Shown here piece after piece: positions 8,672-16,301 of a stretch of 57,049 nt of DNA. The notes under the pieces are model-generated. The model did not search any database, was not told the DNA's origin, and saw only the letters and a list, made by a program, of their open reading frames with translations. Source of the DNA: Bacillota bacterium. Lineage in GTDB: Bacteria; Bacillota; Clostridia; Lachnospirales; Bianqueaceae. Every line of letters begins with the position of its first letter. Position 1 is the first letter of the stretch. Made by a program: the position numbers and the translations under genes. Location of the stretch: contig JAFZQZ010000116.1 of NCBI GenBank assembly GCA_017620135.1, positions 1 through 57,049 of the forward strand. Direction: 5' to 3'.

Positions 8672-9205
8672 ATGGGTCTTTTCAAAAAAATACTTGGCGG
8701 CGCTGCCGACCTCGGACTCGACAAACTTGTGAAAACCGTGACCGAAGCAACGGAAAAGGTCGTAAACAAAGTTGAATCTTATGCGGACAGTCAGCCTTCC
8801 CAGAATCAGTCTTCATCTTTCTCTTCCTACAGCCAGAATTCCTATAGCGAAGAGGCACCTTCCGGATTTTCATGGGGCGAGCAGATGCCCGCGGAAGAAA
8901 ACCAGTATAACTATCCCGGAAACTATGTACAGTATTTCGCCCATATCTTCGCTGAAGATTTCCCTGCCTATCAGGCTGCGAGCGAAAAAGACCCCAAGAG
9001 CAGCGCTACGATCTTCACGCTGTACCAGGCCGGCCGCAAAGCACTGGTCGTCGAGCTGAAATCCGAAAGCAGCGAATCCAACCGTATTCGCCGTGGCTGC
9101 CAGATGGAAGGAACGCCCTATCTTCGTTTCTACTATGACCACGATGGTTGGTGGAACACTCGTGAATATGTGGTCACCCGTGTCCGTTCGGCGCTGAGGA
9201 TCTGA
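8672..9205 (+). CDS. Unrecognised protein, possible nuclease-like C-terminal fold
   Basis: 177 residues with a clear RBS (AGGAGG). Residues 1-35 form an amphipathic helix (MGLFKKILGGAADLG), 40-75 are a low-complexity Ser/Gln/Tyr linker, and 82-177 look like a globular domain. In that domain a strand 'KALVVELKS' (E128, K130), a helix, then 'CQMEGTPYLRFYYD' resemble the ExK strand-helix-strand core of PD-(D/E)XK nucleases, but I cannot point to the partner Asp. This is a weak structural guess. The gene lies 17 bp after the mannosidase and directly before the hairpin-rich region and the reverse transcriptase, so it could belong with either. Confidence 0.7.
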   Translation: MGLFKKILGGAADLGLDKLVKTVTEATEKVVNKVESYADSQPSQNQSSSFSSYSQNSYSEEAPSGFSWGEQMPAEENQYNYPGNYVQYFAHIFAEDFPAYQAASEKDPKSSATIFTLYQAGRKALVVELKSESSESNRIRRGCQMEGTPYLRFYYDHDGWWNTREYVVTRVRSALRI

Positions 9206-9256
9206 TCCGCTGCGCTACAGCGTTTGTGAAATATCTCAAACGCATCTGAATTACGA

Positions 9257-9400
9257 AAAAAACAGAAAGAGAATACAGCCTCGCTGTGCCTGTGGCGGGC
9301 CCGGCACAAGCTATCCTATGGCTTCGCAGGCAGCCGGTTTGTGTACGGTCTGGTATATCCCGGAATTTCCGGGATTTAACGCTTTCTCTTTCTGTTTTTT
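9257..9400 (+). repeat. 17-bp perfect inverted repeat closing a 110-nt insert
   Basis: AAAAAACAGAAAGAGAA at 9257-9273 is exactly complementary to 9384-9400. It would bring both ends of the enclosed hairpins together, as the a1/a2 arms do in retron RNA. Alternatively it could be the terminal repeats of a small non-autonomous element, but I see no target-site duplication. Confidence 0.8.
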
Positions 9401-9410
9401 ATTTACAGTG

Positions 9411-9467
9411 CCAAGAAGTCTGACCTCCAGGGATGAGCTTGTTCATCCCTGGAGGAAAGACTTTTGG
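9411..9467 (+). repeat. Long hairpin with 13-bp perfect stem
   Basis: CCTCCAGGGATGA (9424-9436), loop GCTTGT (9437-9442), TCATCCCTGGAGG (9443-9455). Beyond a GA/AA internal loop, AAGTCT (9416-9421) pairs with AGACTT (9458-9463), and beyond a bulged G, CCAA (9411-9414) pairs with TTGG (9464-9467). In all, 23 base pairs. Confidence 0.85.
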
Positions 9468-9471
9468 GGCA

Positions 9472-9504
9472 GCGTCGCGAAGCACGCAACGCGTGCAGCG
9501 ACGC
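9472..9504 (+). repeat. GC-rich double hairpin before the RT gene
   Basis: GCGTCGC (9472-9478) pairs with GCGACGC (9498-9504); inside it GCACGC (9482-9487) pairs with GCGTGC (9491-9496) around an AAC loop. It ends 29 nt before the RT start codon, just upstream of its GGAG ribosome-binding site. Confidence 0.8.
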
Positions 9505-9533
9505 GTAAATAATCCATTCTTTGTGGAGTCACC

Positions 9534-10751
9534 ATGTCACTGCTTGACCAACTGTCGGATCCGGCCGTCTGGGAAGCGTTCTACGACTACAAATCTTCTC
9601 TGGCCTGTCCGACCTATTTCCTGAAAGATCTCAGAACGATGATCGACGAAAAAACTTATCTCCCCGTCTGTGAAGGGATCTCCCGCGGGGAGCGCTTTGC
9701 GTTGCCGAAAAAAGCGATCATCAGTAAACTGAGCTCTGAAAAGAAACGGGTCGTCTATACTTATCCCCCGGCAGAAAACACAGTGACCAAACTCCTAACC
9801 TATCTGCTTCTTCGAAAATACGATCATCTGTTCTCCCACTGCCTCTATTCCTTCCGGCCCGGGAAAACAGCCAAGGACGCCGTCAGAAGACTGATCCGGA
9901 CTTCCGGCATCCATGAGATGTTCGCATATAAGGTGGATATCCACGACTATTTCAATTCCATCCCGATCTCGCGGCTTATTCCGATGCTGGAAACGGTCCT
10001 TGCCGATGATCCTCCGCTCTTCTCCTTTCTGCGGTCGCTGCTGGAAGAGAAAGAAGTGATCGATCAGGGCCGGAAGGTCATTGAGCAAAAGGGGATCATG
10101 GCGGGAACTCCGCTTTCTTCTTTTTTTGCGAACCTGTATTTGCGGGATCTGGACCTTTCCTTCGAAAACCGTTCGATCCCTTACGCCCGATATTCGGATG
10201 ATATCATTGTTTTCGGAAAATCCCTTGAAGAAGTCCGAGACTACGCCAGTGAGATTCGATCTTTTCTGGAGGATAAAGGACTGTGTGTCAACCCGAAAAA
10301 AGAATCTTATTTCTCTCCGGGAGAACCATGGGTATTTTTAGGTTTCGTGATCGATGAAAAGACAGTCGATATCGCTCCGGCTACCATCACCAAACTCAAG
10401 CAGAAAATGCGTCGCAAGACCCGCGCGCTTGCCCGCTGGAAAAAGCGGAACGACCAAAGCGGAGAAAGAGCCGCAAAAGCTTTCATTCGCCTGTTTAATC
10501 GTAAACTGCTGGAGAATGCAAGGGATCATGAACTGACATGGAGCAACTGGTTTTTCTCCATGATCAACACAACGTTCTCTCTTCAGGAGATCGACCACTA
10601 CGCGCAGGAATGCATTCGTTATCTTTTATCAGATACCCATACGAAAGCCCGGTTCCGGATCAAATATGAAGAAATAAAAAAGCTCGGCTATCGAAATCTT
10701 GTCCATGCCTACTATGATTATCAGAAAACGGAAGATAAAAATGGTCGGTAA
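9534..10751 (+). CDS. Stand-alone reverse transcriptase
   Basis: A 405-residue RNA-directed DNA polymerase of the RVT_1 fold. Visible motifs: KKRVVYTYPPAENTV (70-84), CLYSFRPGKTAKDAV (103-117), catalytic Asp135 in YKVDIHDYFNSIP, GIMAGTPLSSFFANLYL (187-203), YARYSDD with the catalytic Asp222-Asp223, and WVFLGF (266-271). The 130 residues after it are basic and helical (a thumb-like region, then LTWSNWFFSMIN and KLGYRNLVHAYYDY), with no HNH endonuclease. Retron-type NAxxH and VTG motifs are absent, no intron domain V follows the gene, and no template/variable repeat pair was seen. It therefore fits none of the three common classes, though the GTPLSS and FRPGKT motifs lean to the group II-like side. 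RBS GGAG lies 5 nt before the ATG. Its likely partner is the structured region immediately upstream. Confidence 0.88.
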   Translation: MSLLDQLSDPAVWEAFYDYKSSLACPTYFLKDLRTMIDEKTYLPVCEGISRGERFALPKKAIISKLSSEKKRVVYTYPPAENTVTKLLTYLLLRKYDHLFSHCLYSFRPGKTAKDAVRRLIRTSGIHEMFAYKVDIHDYFNSIPISRLIPMLETVLADDPPLFSFLRSLLEEKEVIDQGRKVIEQKGIMAGTPLSSFFANLYLRDLDLSFENRSIPYARYSDDIIVFGKSLEEVRDYASEIRSFLEDKGLCVNPKKESYFSPGEPWVFLGFVIDEKTVDIAPATITKLKQKMRRKTRALARWKKRNDQSGERAAKAFIRLFNRKLLENARDHELTWSNWFFSMINTTFSLQEIDHYAQECIRYLLSDTHTKARFRIKYEEIKKLGYRNLVHAYYDYQKTEDKNGR

Positions 10752-10847
10752 TGGAATGAATCCTGCCGAAAAGTACTATTGCATTTGCTGAACTTTTTAT
10801 GATATCATTTATATTGATTCTGATTTTCTTCAAAGGAGGAGAATTTG

Positions 10848-12260
10848 TTGAAACGTTCTGTTTTTGTTAAAAGTCTGGCCATTTTACTGGTTCTGGCACT
10901 GTTTCTGACCGGCTGCACCTCAGCCGCGACCGTATCGGAAGACGAGATCAAAGATGCCGCCGCTGCTTCATTAAAGGAAGAAGTGACCGCAGCCATCGAA
11001 GAAGAAGCGGCAGCTGCCGCCCCTGCGATCAATACACCTGAGGAAGAATCTCAGGAAGAATCCTCTGAAGAAGCTTCTCAGGAAGAATCCGAAGAAGAAA
11101 CCGTCGAAGCCCAGACAGCCCCGTCGGAAGTACTGCAGATGGCTGCTTTCCCCGTCGGTGACATCGTGACCGCTGAGCCTCTGGGAGACGGCGAAGAAGC
11201 CAGCCAGGAAGAGATCGAGCGCATCGATCGGGCTATGCGTGACTATCAGTATCCGGAAACCAGTCCGCTGATCAACAACGCGAAATCTTTCTATTACTAT
11301 GAATGTCTTAACGATGCGGGACAGGAACTCTACGATACCTTCATGATGGCCGCCTCTGATCCCTCCGGCAGCAACTATGTCGCGTACCTGACCTATGACA
11401 ACCCGACGAGCCAGGACTTCAAGGATGCGGTCAACCTTTGCTTCTGGTGCATGCTGTACGACCATCCGGAACTCTACTATCTGTACATCTCCCGCAACAT
11501 CAGCTGGAAATACGGCCGCAAGGACGCCAATTCTCCCTACACCGTTTACTTCTTTGTAGAAGCGTATCCTACCTTCCAGCAGGATATGGCACAGTTCAAT
11601 CAGGCTGTCGCCGCTTTCCTTAAAGATATCGATACGACCAAGGCTGAAATGACGATCGCGACGCAGATCCATGACAAACTGATCGCTCTGGTCAACTATG
11701 ATTATGATCTGTATTACAACAAACAGCTCGCCTATAACGACCTTGGCCATACAGCGTTCGGCGCTCTGGTCCACAATCAGGAAGGCGTACCGAACACCGC
11801 GGTCTGCGACGGTTATTCCCTTGCCTACATCTATCTGATGCAGCAGGTCGGCCTGAACGCGGTCTATGTCAGCGGTATGGCCGGTTCCACGCCGCAGGAT
11901 GTCGGCGGACATGCCTGGAACGTCGCCTATATCAGCGGCCAGTGGTACGAGATCGACTGTACCTGGGATGATTTCGGAAACAAACTGATCAACCCCAAAC
12001 TGGTTAATACGGAATGGTATCCCTACTATCAGGAAATGAGCAGAGACCAAACCTTCGTAAACATTTATCAGCATTCACTGTTCCTGATCACGACCGCGGA
12101 AATGAGAAACTATAAGAGCAGCGAGTATCAGTACTACTACTCCAAAGACAAGAAATGGATCTTCGATCCCGTTGGTGACAGTGTCCATATCCGTGACAAT
12201 GAATACGGCCGCTGGTATATCTGGGATACCATCATGGGTGCTTGTCCTATCGCCAAATAA
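10848..12260 (+). CDS. Lipoprotein with transglutaminase-like domain
   Basis: About 470 residues. A lipoprotein signal (VKSLAILLVLALFLTGC) predicts a lipid-anchored Cys outside the membrane. Residues about 45-90 are an acidic Glu/Ser/Ala-rich linker. The C-terminal half is a transglutaminase-like cysteine protease fold with the triad in order: Cys in AVCDGYSLAY, His in VGGHAWN and Asp in YEIDCTWDD. Such proteins act on peptides or cell-wall material, but the substrate here is unknown. Two TTG codons in tandem (10845, 10848) could start it; the second is better spaced (7 nt) from AAAGGAGGA. A terminator follows at 12301. I see no functional tie to the RT. Confidence 0.85.
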   Translation: MKRSVFVKSLAILLVLALFLTGCTSAATVSEDEIKDAAAASLKEEVTAAIEEEAAAAAPAINTPEEESQEESSEEASQEESEEETVEAQTAPSEVLQMAAFPVGDIVTAEPLGDGEEASQEEIERIDRAMRDYQYPETSPLINNAKSFYYYECLNDAGQELYDTFMMAASDPSGSNYVAYLTYDNPTSQDFKDAVNLCFWCMLYDHPELYYLYISRNISWKYGRKDANSPYTVYFFVEAYPTFQQDMAQFNQAVAAFLKDIDTTKAEMTIATQIHDKLIALVNYDYDLYYNKQLAYNDLGHTAFGALVHNQEGVPNTAVCDGYSLAYIYLMQQVGLNAVYVSGMAGSTPQDVGGHAWNVAYISGQWYEIDCTWDDFGNKLINPKLVNTEWYPYYQEMSRDQTFVNIYQHSLFLITTAEMRNYKSSEYQYYYSKDKKWIFDPVGDSVHIRDNEYGRWYIWDTIMGACPIAK

Positions 12261-12300
12261 AACGGCTATCAGCCGGACATCCGGCTATTCCAGGAAACGC

Positions 12301-12341
12301 AAGAAGCCATCCTGTTTTTGATACAGGATGGCTTCTTTTTT
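12301..12341 (+). terminator. Intrinsic terminator after the transglutaminase-like gene
   Basis: A 15-bp perfect stem, AAGAAGCCATCCTGT (12301-12315) with 12323-12337, loop of 7, then a T-run to 12341. A smaller hairpin AGCCGG/CCGGCT lies at 12271-12286. It sits between convergent genes but has a proper T-run only on the plus strand. Confidence 0.9.
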
Positions 12342-12357
12342 GATGTTTCTGAAATCC

Positions 12358-13134
12358 TTAGAGTTTCGACTGATAGAATTTCGCTGTTTTGGTCAGTTCT
12401 TCGATCTCTTCCAGGATCTTGGAACCTTCCTGGTCGATCTGATTAGTCTCCAGTTTACTGAGCTCCACGCTGATCCGGTCCAGCGTCAGGAGCATCCGCT
12501 CGTTGGTACTGACGATCCTTTCCATCTCAGACATATTATTCTGATAGATCAGATAGCGTTCTTTCTGGATCTCATCATCGATCAGATCATGCCGGTATTC
12601 ACCGGTCTGCATGAGTTTGGCCAGTTTCTGGAAGTCCTGATCGTCAAACCCTTCCAGCATCCTCGCGAGCGTCAGGCTGTTCTGCCGTACTGTCTCGATT
12701 CCGTTCTGGATGGGTACTGTAAAACGATCATGGCTCATGCTGCCGGGTTCAAATTTCTCGTCGACCATCTTCAGAAGGCTCGGACCTTTTTTATCGATAT
12801 TCGTCACCTGTCTTGAAGCGATCTCAGCGATCGAGCCGATTCCGTATTTACCTTTATAGGATCCGATAACCGTACTCAGCTGATCGACTTTTCCTTCCGC
12901 CAGAGCTTCCTTTGCCTTGGTGACCTTCTTATCATCCTTGTGGATGAGCAGAATGATCGTAATCGTCGCCGCGACAACGATCACGATGATCACCAGTGCC
13001 GTGATCAGAAAGATGCTGAACACGCTGGCTCCTCCGCCGGAGGCAGAAGACCCTTTGAAGACATTTCGAAGAATCACGAGCGCAACTACTCCGATAATGA
13101 CCCAAAGAAGTCCTGAACTACTTTTTCTCCTCAT
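12358..13134 (-). CDS. XpaC-like membrane protein
   Basis: 258 residues: two N-terminal membrane segments (SGLLWVIIGVVALVILRNVF and a second near 38-65, FSIFLITALVIIVIVVAATITIILLI), then a long, mostly helical cytoplasmic region. Its position next to telA matches the XpaC (5-bromo-4-chloroindolyl phosphate hydrolysis) and TelA pairs common in Bacillota, so I read it as XpaC-like, although sequence motifs alone do not prove it. RBS GAGG lies 7 nt upstream. It starts 24 bp after telA ends, so it is the second gene of a two-gene operon. Confidence 0.65.
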   Translation of the reverse strand: MRRKSSSGLLWVIIGVVALVILRNVFKGSSASGGGASVFSIFLITALVIIVIVVAATITIILLIHKDDKKVTKAKEALAEGKVDQLSTVIGSYKGKYGIGSIAEIASRQVTNIDKKGPSLLKMVDEKFEPGSMSHDRFTVPIQNGIETVRQNSLTLARMLEGFDDQDFQKLAKLMQTGEYRHDLIDDEIQKERYLIYQNNMSEMERIVSTNERMLLTLDRISVELSKLETNQIDQEGSKILEEIEELTKTAKFYQSKL

Positions 13135-13158
13135 CTGTTAACCTCATTATTATCTGGT

Positions 13159-14331
13159 TTAAAGTCTTTTCTGCTGAGCCGCGGTGGTCTCCAGATCCAG
13201 GAAAGCTCCTCGTTTTTCCATTTCGATGAGCCGTTTCTCACCGGTCTCAGCCAGCTCTCTGAAGTCAGCGATCGTCTTCGCGATCTTCGGCAGAGCCTGC
13301 TGCTTGTAGTTGCTGATGTCATCCAGGGCAGAGAGCGTATTGGCGAAGGATGCCTTCAGAGTCTCGACAGAGATATTGGCTTCCGTAGCCTGCTGCTGGA
13401 TCGCTACGCCCTGATCTTTCAGCATCTTGGATGTTGCTTCGATCATCGCGTTGGTCGATGCGTTCAGTAACTGTACTTTCTCCAGAACGATCTTCTGATT
13501 GTACAGCGCTCCCGCGACGGTCACAGCCGTACGCAGGGAGGAAACCGTTACGGTCTCGGCACGGTCGACAGCACGGATCAGTTCTTTGTTATTGGAACGG
13601 ATAACGTCCATCGCGACGATACCCTGCTGATTTACGACCTGCAGCTGCTGGAAGTCCATGATCCGCTGTCTCAGGGGGAACAGTACCTCTTCCTCGACAA
13701 AACGGACTTTATCTTCATTTCCGCCCAGTGCTTTCTGTTCTTCCAGCGCATTCGTCAGATAGGTATCCAGTGCTGTACCCATCTCGATCTTCTGGTTGAG
13801 CTGTTTGGTGATCTCTCTCATAGAGGCCTCTTCCAGCTCAAGAGTGGTGTTATCGTTCTTCAGTGTCCCTTTTCCTTTTTCCAGAGACTTAACGATATCG
13901 GCGATCTCGGCATCAGCTGATTTGTAGCGGTCAAAGTAACGGCGAACGGGATTGAAGACCTTCCCGATACGGCCTTTTTTCGCGAAATCGATTCCGGAAG
14001 GATCCAGATCTCTCATACGGATCGCCAGATCTTCCAGTCCTTTGGCGACTTCACCGGACTCGGTGCCGTTTTTGGAAAGCTCCGCCATTCTTTTGCTGAG
14101 GATCTCGTTCTTTACTTCGGATTTCTGAACAACATCCTGACCGAAGGTATCGATCGCCGTGGTAAATTCTTTTCTGTGCTCGAAGGAATCCAGATCCACC
14201 GCCATGATCTCGGCAACTTTCTGCTCCGCTGCCTTAGCGACTTCGGGATTGATCTCCGCGGGAACAGCCAGTTCCTGCTCTACTTTTTCCTTCACTTCTT
14301 CGGGATTAACTACATCTAAACTAAATGCCAT
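13159..14331 (-). CDS. TelA family toxic-anion resistance protein
   Basis: A 390-residue, almost wholly helical protein of the TelA family: N-terminal Val/Glu-rich helix, a central 'FNPVRRYFDRYKSADAEI' segment that is the family's most recognisable piece, then 'LNQKIEMGTALDTYL', 'FPLRQRIMDFQQL' and 'RAETVTVSSLRTAVTVA'. The family is linked to tellurite and other envelope stress, but its biochemical activity is unclear. It has a strong RBS (AAGGAGG) and no signal peptide or membrane segment. Operon with the XpaC-like gene downstream. The promoter was not clear to me. Confidence 0.85.
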   Translation of the reverse strand: MAFSLDVVNPEEVKEKVEQELAVPAEINPEVAKAAEQKVAEIMAVDLDSFEHRKEFTTAIDTFGQDVVQKSEVKNEILSKRMAELSKNGTESGEVAKGLEDLAIRMRDLDPSGIDFAKKGRIGKVFNPVRRYFDRYKSADAEIADIVKSLEKGKGTLKNDNTTLELEEASMREITKQLNQKIEMGTALDTYLTNALEEQKALGGNEDKVRFVEEEVLFPLRQRIMDFQQLQVVNQQGIVAMDVIRSNNKELIRAVDRAETVTVSSLRTAVTVAGALYNQKIVLEKVQLLNASTNAMIEATSKMLKDQGVAIQQQATEANISVETLKASFANTLSALDDISNYKQQALPKIAKTIADFRELAETGEKRLIEMEKRGAFLDLETTAAQQKRL

Positions 14332-14440
14332 GACAGCCTCCTTATAATTCTTTGATTACTTGAACGATCTCATCATATCATATATGAGTCGATCCGCTCC
14401 TAATTGGTTTTACTTGGTTGTTTTTTATGTCTATATGGCG

Positions 14441-14728
14441 CTAACCATAATAACCTCGAACTCTGAAAGATCGCTCTTTCTCCACTAACGGAACATTTTT
14501 CCGTTCGATCCCGGCTATATGGACGAATGTCCCCTGGTTGATCATCCGGATCATTTTGCCGATCGCTTCTTCCGTTCCCTGAACTTCCATCTCCACGCTG
14601 TCGTCCCACTGATTTTCGACCCAGCCGGTCAGACCGAGCGCGTTCGCCGCATGCTGAGCACGATATCGAAACCCGACGCCCTGCACCTGTCCGTGAAATT
14701 TCAGATGAAGTCTGATCACAGGATCCAT
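14441..14728 (-). CDS. acyP: Acylphosphatase
   Basis: A 95-residue acylphosphatase, which hydrolyses acyl phosphates such as acetyl phosphate or 1,3-bisphosphoglycerate. FHGQVQGVGFRYRA holds the phosphate loop and catalytic Arg; GWVENQWDDSVEMEVQG holds the catalytic Asn. The frame is open to 14767, but the ATG at 14728 gives the normal family length and shares one base with the stop codon of the phosphohexomutase gene (TGATG), so translation is probably coupled. No clear terminator follows. Confidence 0.9.
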   Translation of the reverse strand: MDPVIRLHLKFHGQVQGVGFRYRAQHAANALGLTGWVENQWDDSVEMEVQGTEEAIGKMIRMINQGTFVHIAGIERKNVPLVEKERSFRVRGYYG

Positions 14729-16143
14729 CAGATCAATCCCAGGAACCCGGCAAAGATATCGCAGCATCTTGCCGCGTCTTCCTTTTTCGGCATTTCACAG
14801 AAAATACGGATCAGCGGTTCTGTACCGGAGAAACGTCCGATGATCCAGCCGCCGTTCTTGAAGTAGACCTTACATCCGTCCATATAGGAGACATAATCGA
14901 TCTCAAACGGCATCGTGGGAAGCCTGCGTTCTTCAAACAGGATATGCTGCATCCACTCTTTCTTGTCATGCGTGAAGTGGTAATCCCGTTCTTCCATATA
15001 GATACTGCCGCATTCCGCTTCAATATCCCGATAGATCTCGGAAATACTGCGTCCGGTCACCGCGATCATCTCGACGAGCAGCATGGCCGCGTAGATACCG
15101 TCTTTTCCATTGATATGACCCCGGACGGTCAAGCCGCCGGAGGATTCTCCGCCCACCAGCGCGTCGACCTCGGACATTTTCGCGGAGACATATTTGAAAC
15201 CGACAGGAACTTCATAGCATTTCTCGCCAAACCGGTCCGCGATCTTATCCAGCATATGCGTGGTAGCGATATTCCTGACGACCGGCCCGTGCATCCCGCG
15301 GTACTTGATCATATAATAATACAGAAGGACAAGAATATCGTTGGCATGAAGATATCTTCCGGTATCATCAATAACGCCCAGACGGTCCGCGTCACCGTCA
15401 GTCGCGATACCGATATTGAACGGGTAATCCATGACACGCGAAACAAGCTGACGAAGTGTCTGCTCTGTCGGCGCCGGCATTTTGCCGCCAAACAGCGTAT
15501 CATGATTATCATGGATCGTTTCCACATCACAGCGCGCTGTCAGAAGCAGGGTCTTAAGCGGTACTTCCGATACGCCGTACATGGGATCAAAGGCGATTCG
15601 AAGATTTGCTTTCTTGATCGCTTCGACATCGATTTTTCTGAGGATATCATCCAGATATTCATTGAGCGGATAGATTTCTTCGATCAGGCCTTTCTTCAAA
15701 GCCTCATCATAATCCATCTCCTGAATATCGGCAGGATCGATCCCGGAAGCGATCGCCTCGATCTCGTTCGTCGTTTCTTTATCCGCGTCCCGTCCTTCCT
15801 GGATAAACACTTTGATGCCATTGTAAATGGCTGGATTATGACTGGCAGTGACCATCATGCCGTAGGGCATGTGATGGCGCTGGACATAAAACATGATGAG
15901 CGGTGTCGGACATGCCCGATTGACAAGCATTGCCTTGATCCCTTCCGCCGCGAACACCTGTCCGAGCCATTTCATGGACTCTTTGGAAAGGAACCGACGG
16001 TCATATCCGATGATGATACCCTGTCTGGTCTTTCCTTCCTGTTTCATTTTGATTGCCATAGCTTTGGCGAGGAGCTGGATATTGGATCGAATAAACTCGT
16101 CTCCGATTACGGCTCGCCATCCACCTGTTCCAAACGATATCAT
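14728..16143 (-). CDS. Phosphoglucomutase/phosphomannomutase
   Basis: A 471-residue alpha-D-phosphohexomutase. It has the four family sites in order: TASHNPAIYNG (phosphoserine loop), ATDGDADRLG (metal-binding loop), GGESSGG (sugar-binding loop) and RFSGTEPLIR (phosphate-binding loop). It interconverts hexose 1- and 6-phosphates; glucose or mannose preference cannot be told apart here. The start chosen is the ATG at 16143, preceded by AAGGAGG, since the domain starts MISFGTGGWR; the 24 upstream in-frame codons overlap the promoter at 16184-16212. Operon with acylphosphatase. Confidence 0.92.
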   Translation of the reverse strand: MISFGTGGWRAVIGDEFIRSNIQLLAKAMAIKMKQEGKTRQGIIIGYDRRFLSKESMKWLGQVFAAEGIKAMLVNRACPTPLIMFYVQRHHMPYGMMVTASHNPAIYNGIKVFIQEGRDADKETTNEIEAIASGIDPADIQEMDYDEALKKGLIEEIYPLNEYLDDILRKIDVEAIKKANLRIAFDPMYGVSEVPLKTLLLTARCDVETIHDNHDTLFGGKMPAPTEQTLRQLVSRVMDYPFNIGIATDGDADRLGVIDDTGRYLHANDILVLLYYYMIKYRGMHGPVVRNIATTHMLDKIADRFGEKCYEVPVGFKYVSAKMSEVDALVGGESSGGLTVRGHINGKDGIYAAMLLVEMIAVTGRSISEIYRDIEAECGSIYMEERDYHFTHDKKEWMQHILFEERRLPTMPFEIDYVSYMDGCKVYFKNGGWIIGRFSGTEPLIRIFCEMPKKEDAARCCDIFAGFLGLI

Positions 16144-16183
16144 ATGATCCTCCTTGCGCAGTGTATATATTCCTGCTCTTACC

Positions 16184-16212
16184 ATTATACCCCGTTTGGC
16201 GTATAAAGACAA
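16184..16212 (-). promoter_or_regulatory. Promoter for the phosphohexomutase operon
   Basis: Minus strand TTGTCT (plus 16207-16212), 17-bp spacer, perfect TATAAT (plus 16184-16189). It starts 7 bp after the 3' end of tRNA-Val(GAC). Confidence 0.7.
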
Positions 16213-16219
16213 CAAAAAA

Positions 16220-16292
16220 TGGACGATACAAGGCTCGAACTTGTGACCTTCCGCACGTCAAGCGGGCGCTCTCCCAGCTGAGCTAATCGTCC
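16220..16292 (-). tRNA. tRNA-Val (GAC)
   Basis: A 73-nt cloverleaf: acceptor GGACGAT with ATCGTCC, D-stem GCTC/GAGC, anticodon loop TTGACGT, TTCGAGC T-loop, discriminator A. Anticodon GAC reads GUC/GUU. The first pair of the anticodon stem (position 27-43) is a C-A mismatch. CCA is not encoded; a run of six T follows the discriminator. Confidence 0.92.
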
Positions 16293-16301
16293 ATGGATGA
16301 T

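Larger units (their letters stand above)
9206..9533 (+). ncRNA. Candidate structured RNA upstream of reverse transcriptase
   Basis: A 328-bp stretch without a credible gene, lying between two genes on the same strand. From left to right it holds: hairpin GCGTTTG/CAAACGC (9220-9243); a 17-bp perfect stem (9257-9273 with 9384-9400) closing a 110-nt insert; inside that insert the hairpins ACAGC/GCTGT (9275-9287), TGCCTG/CAGGCA (9287-9332) with a nested AAGCTAT/ATGGCTT (9308-9324), and ATCCCGG/CCGGGAT (9357-9375); then a long hairpin (9411-9467) and a GC-rich double hairpin (9472-9504). The next feature is the RT start. No T-run follows the last hairpins, so they are not ordinary terminators. That it is a functional RNA made with the RT is inference. 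A promoter is not obvious. Confidence 0.5.

Noticed and set aside
9318-9624. Small open frames in the structured region
   Set aside because: They run through hairpin arms, have no RBS and low-complexity products.
9257-10751. Canonical retron
   Set aside because: The layout fits, but the RT lacks the NAxxH and VTG motifs and I could not identify a priming G with certainty.
9206-10844. Group II intron
   Set aside because: No domain V/VI-like hairpin after the RT, no HNH domain, no split host gene.
9206-12260. Diversity-generating retroelement
   Set aside because: No pair of near-identical repeats differing at adenines was seen near the RT, and the RT lacks the SQ-type motif 4.
14944-16206. 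Long plus-strand frame opposite the phosphohexomutase
   Set aside because: A shadow of a gene with all family motifs on the minus strand; the same holds for 3155-4024, 28840-30024, 30260-31405 and 54039-55502.
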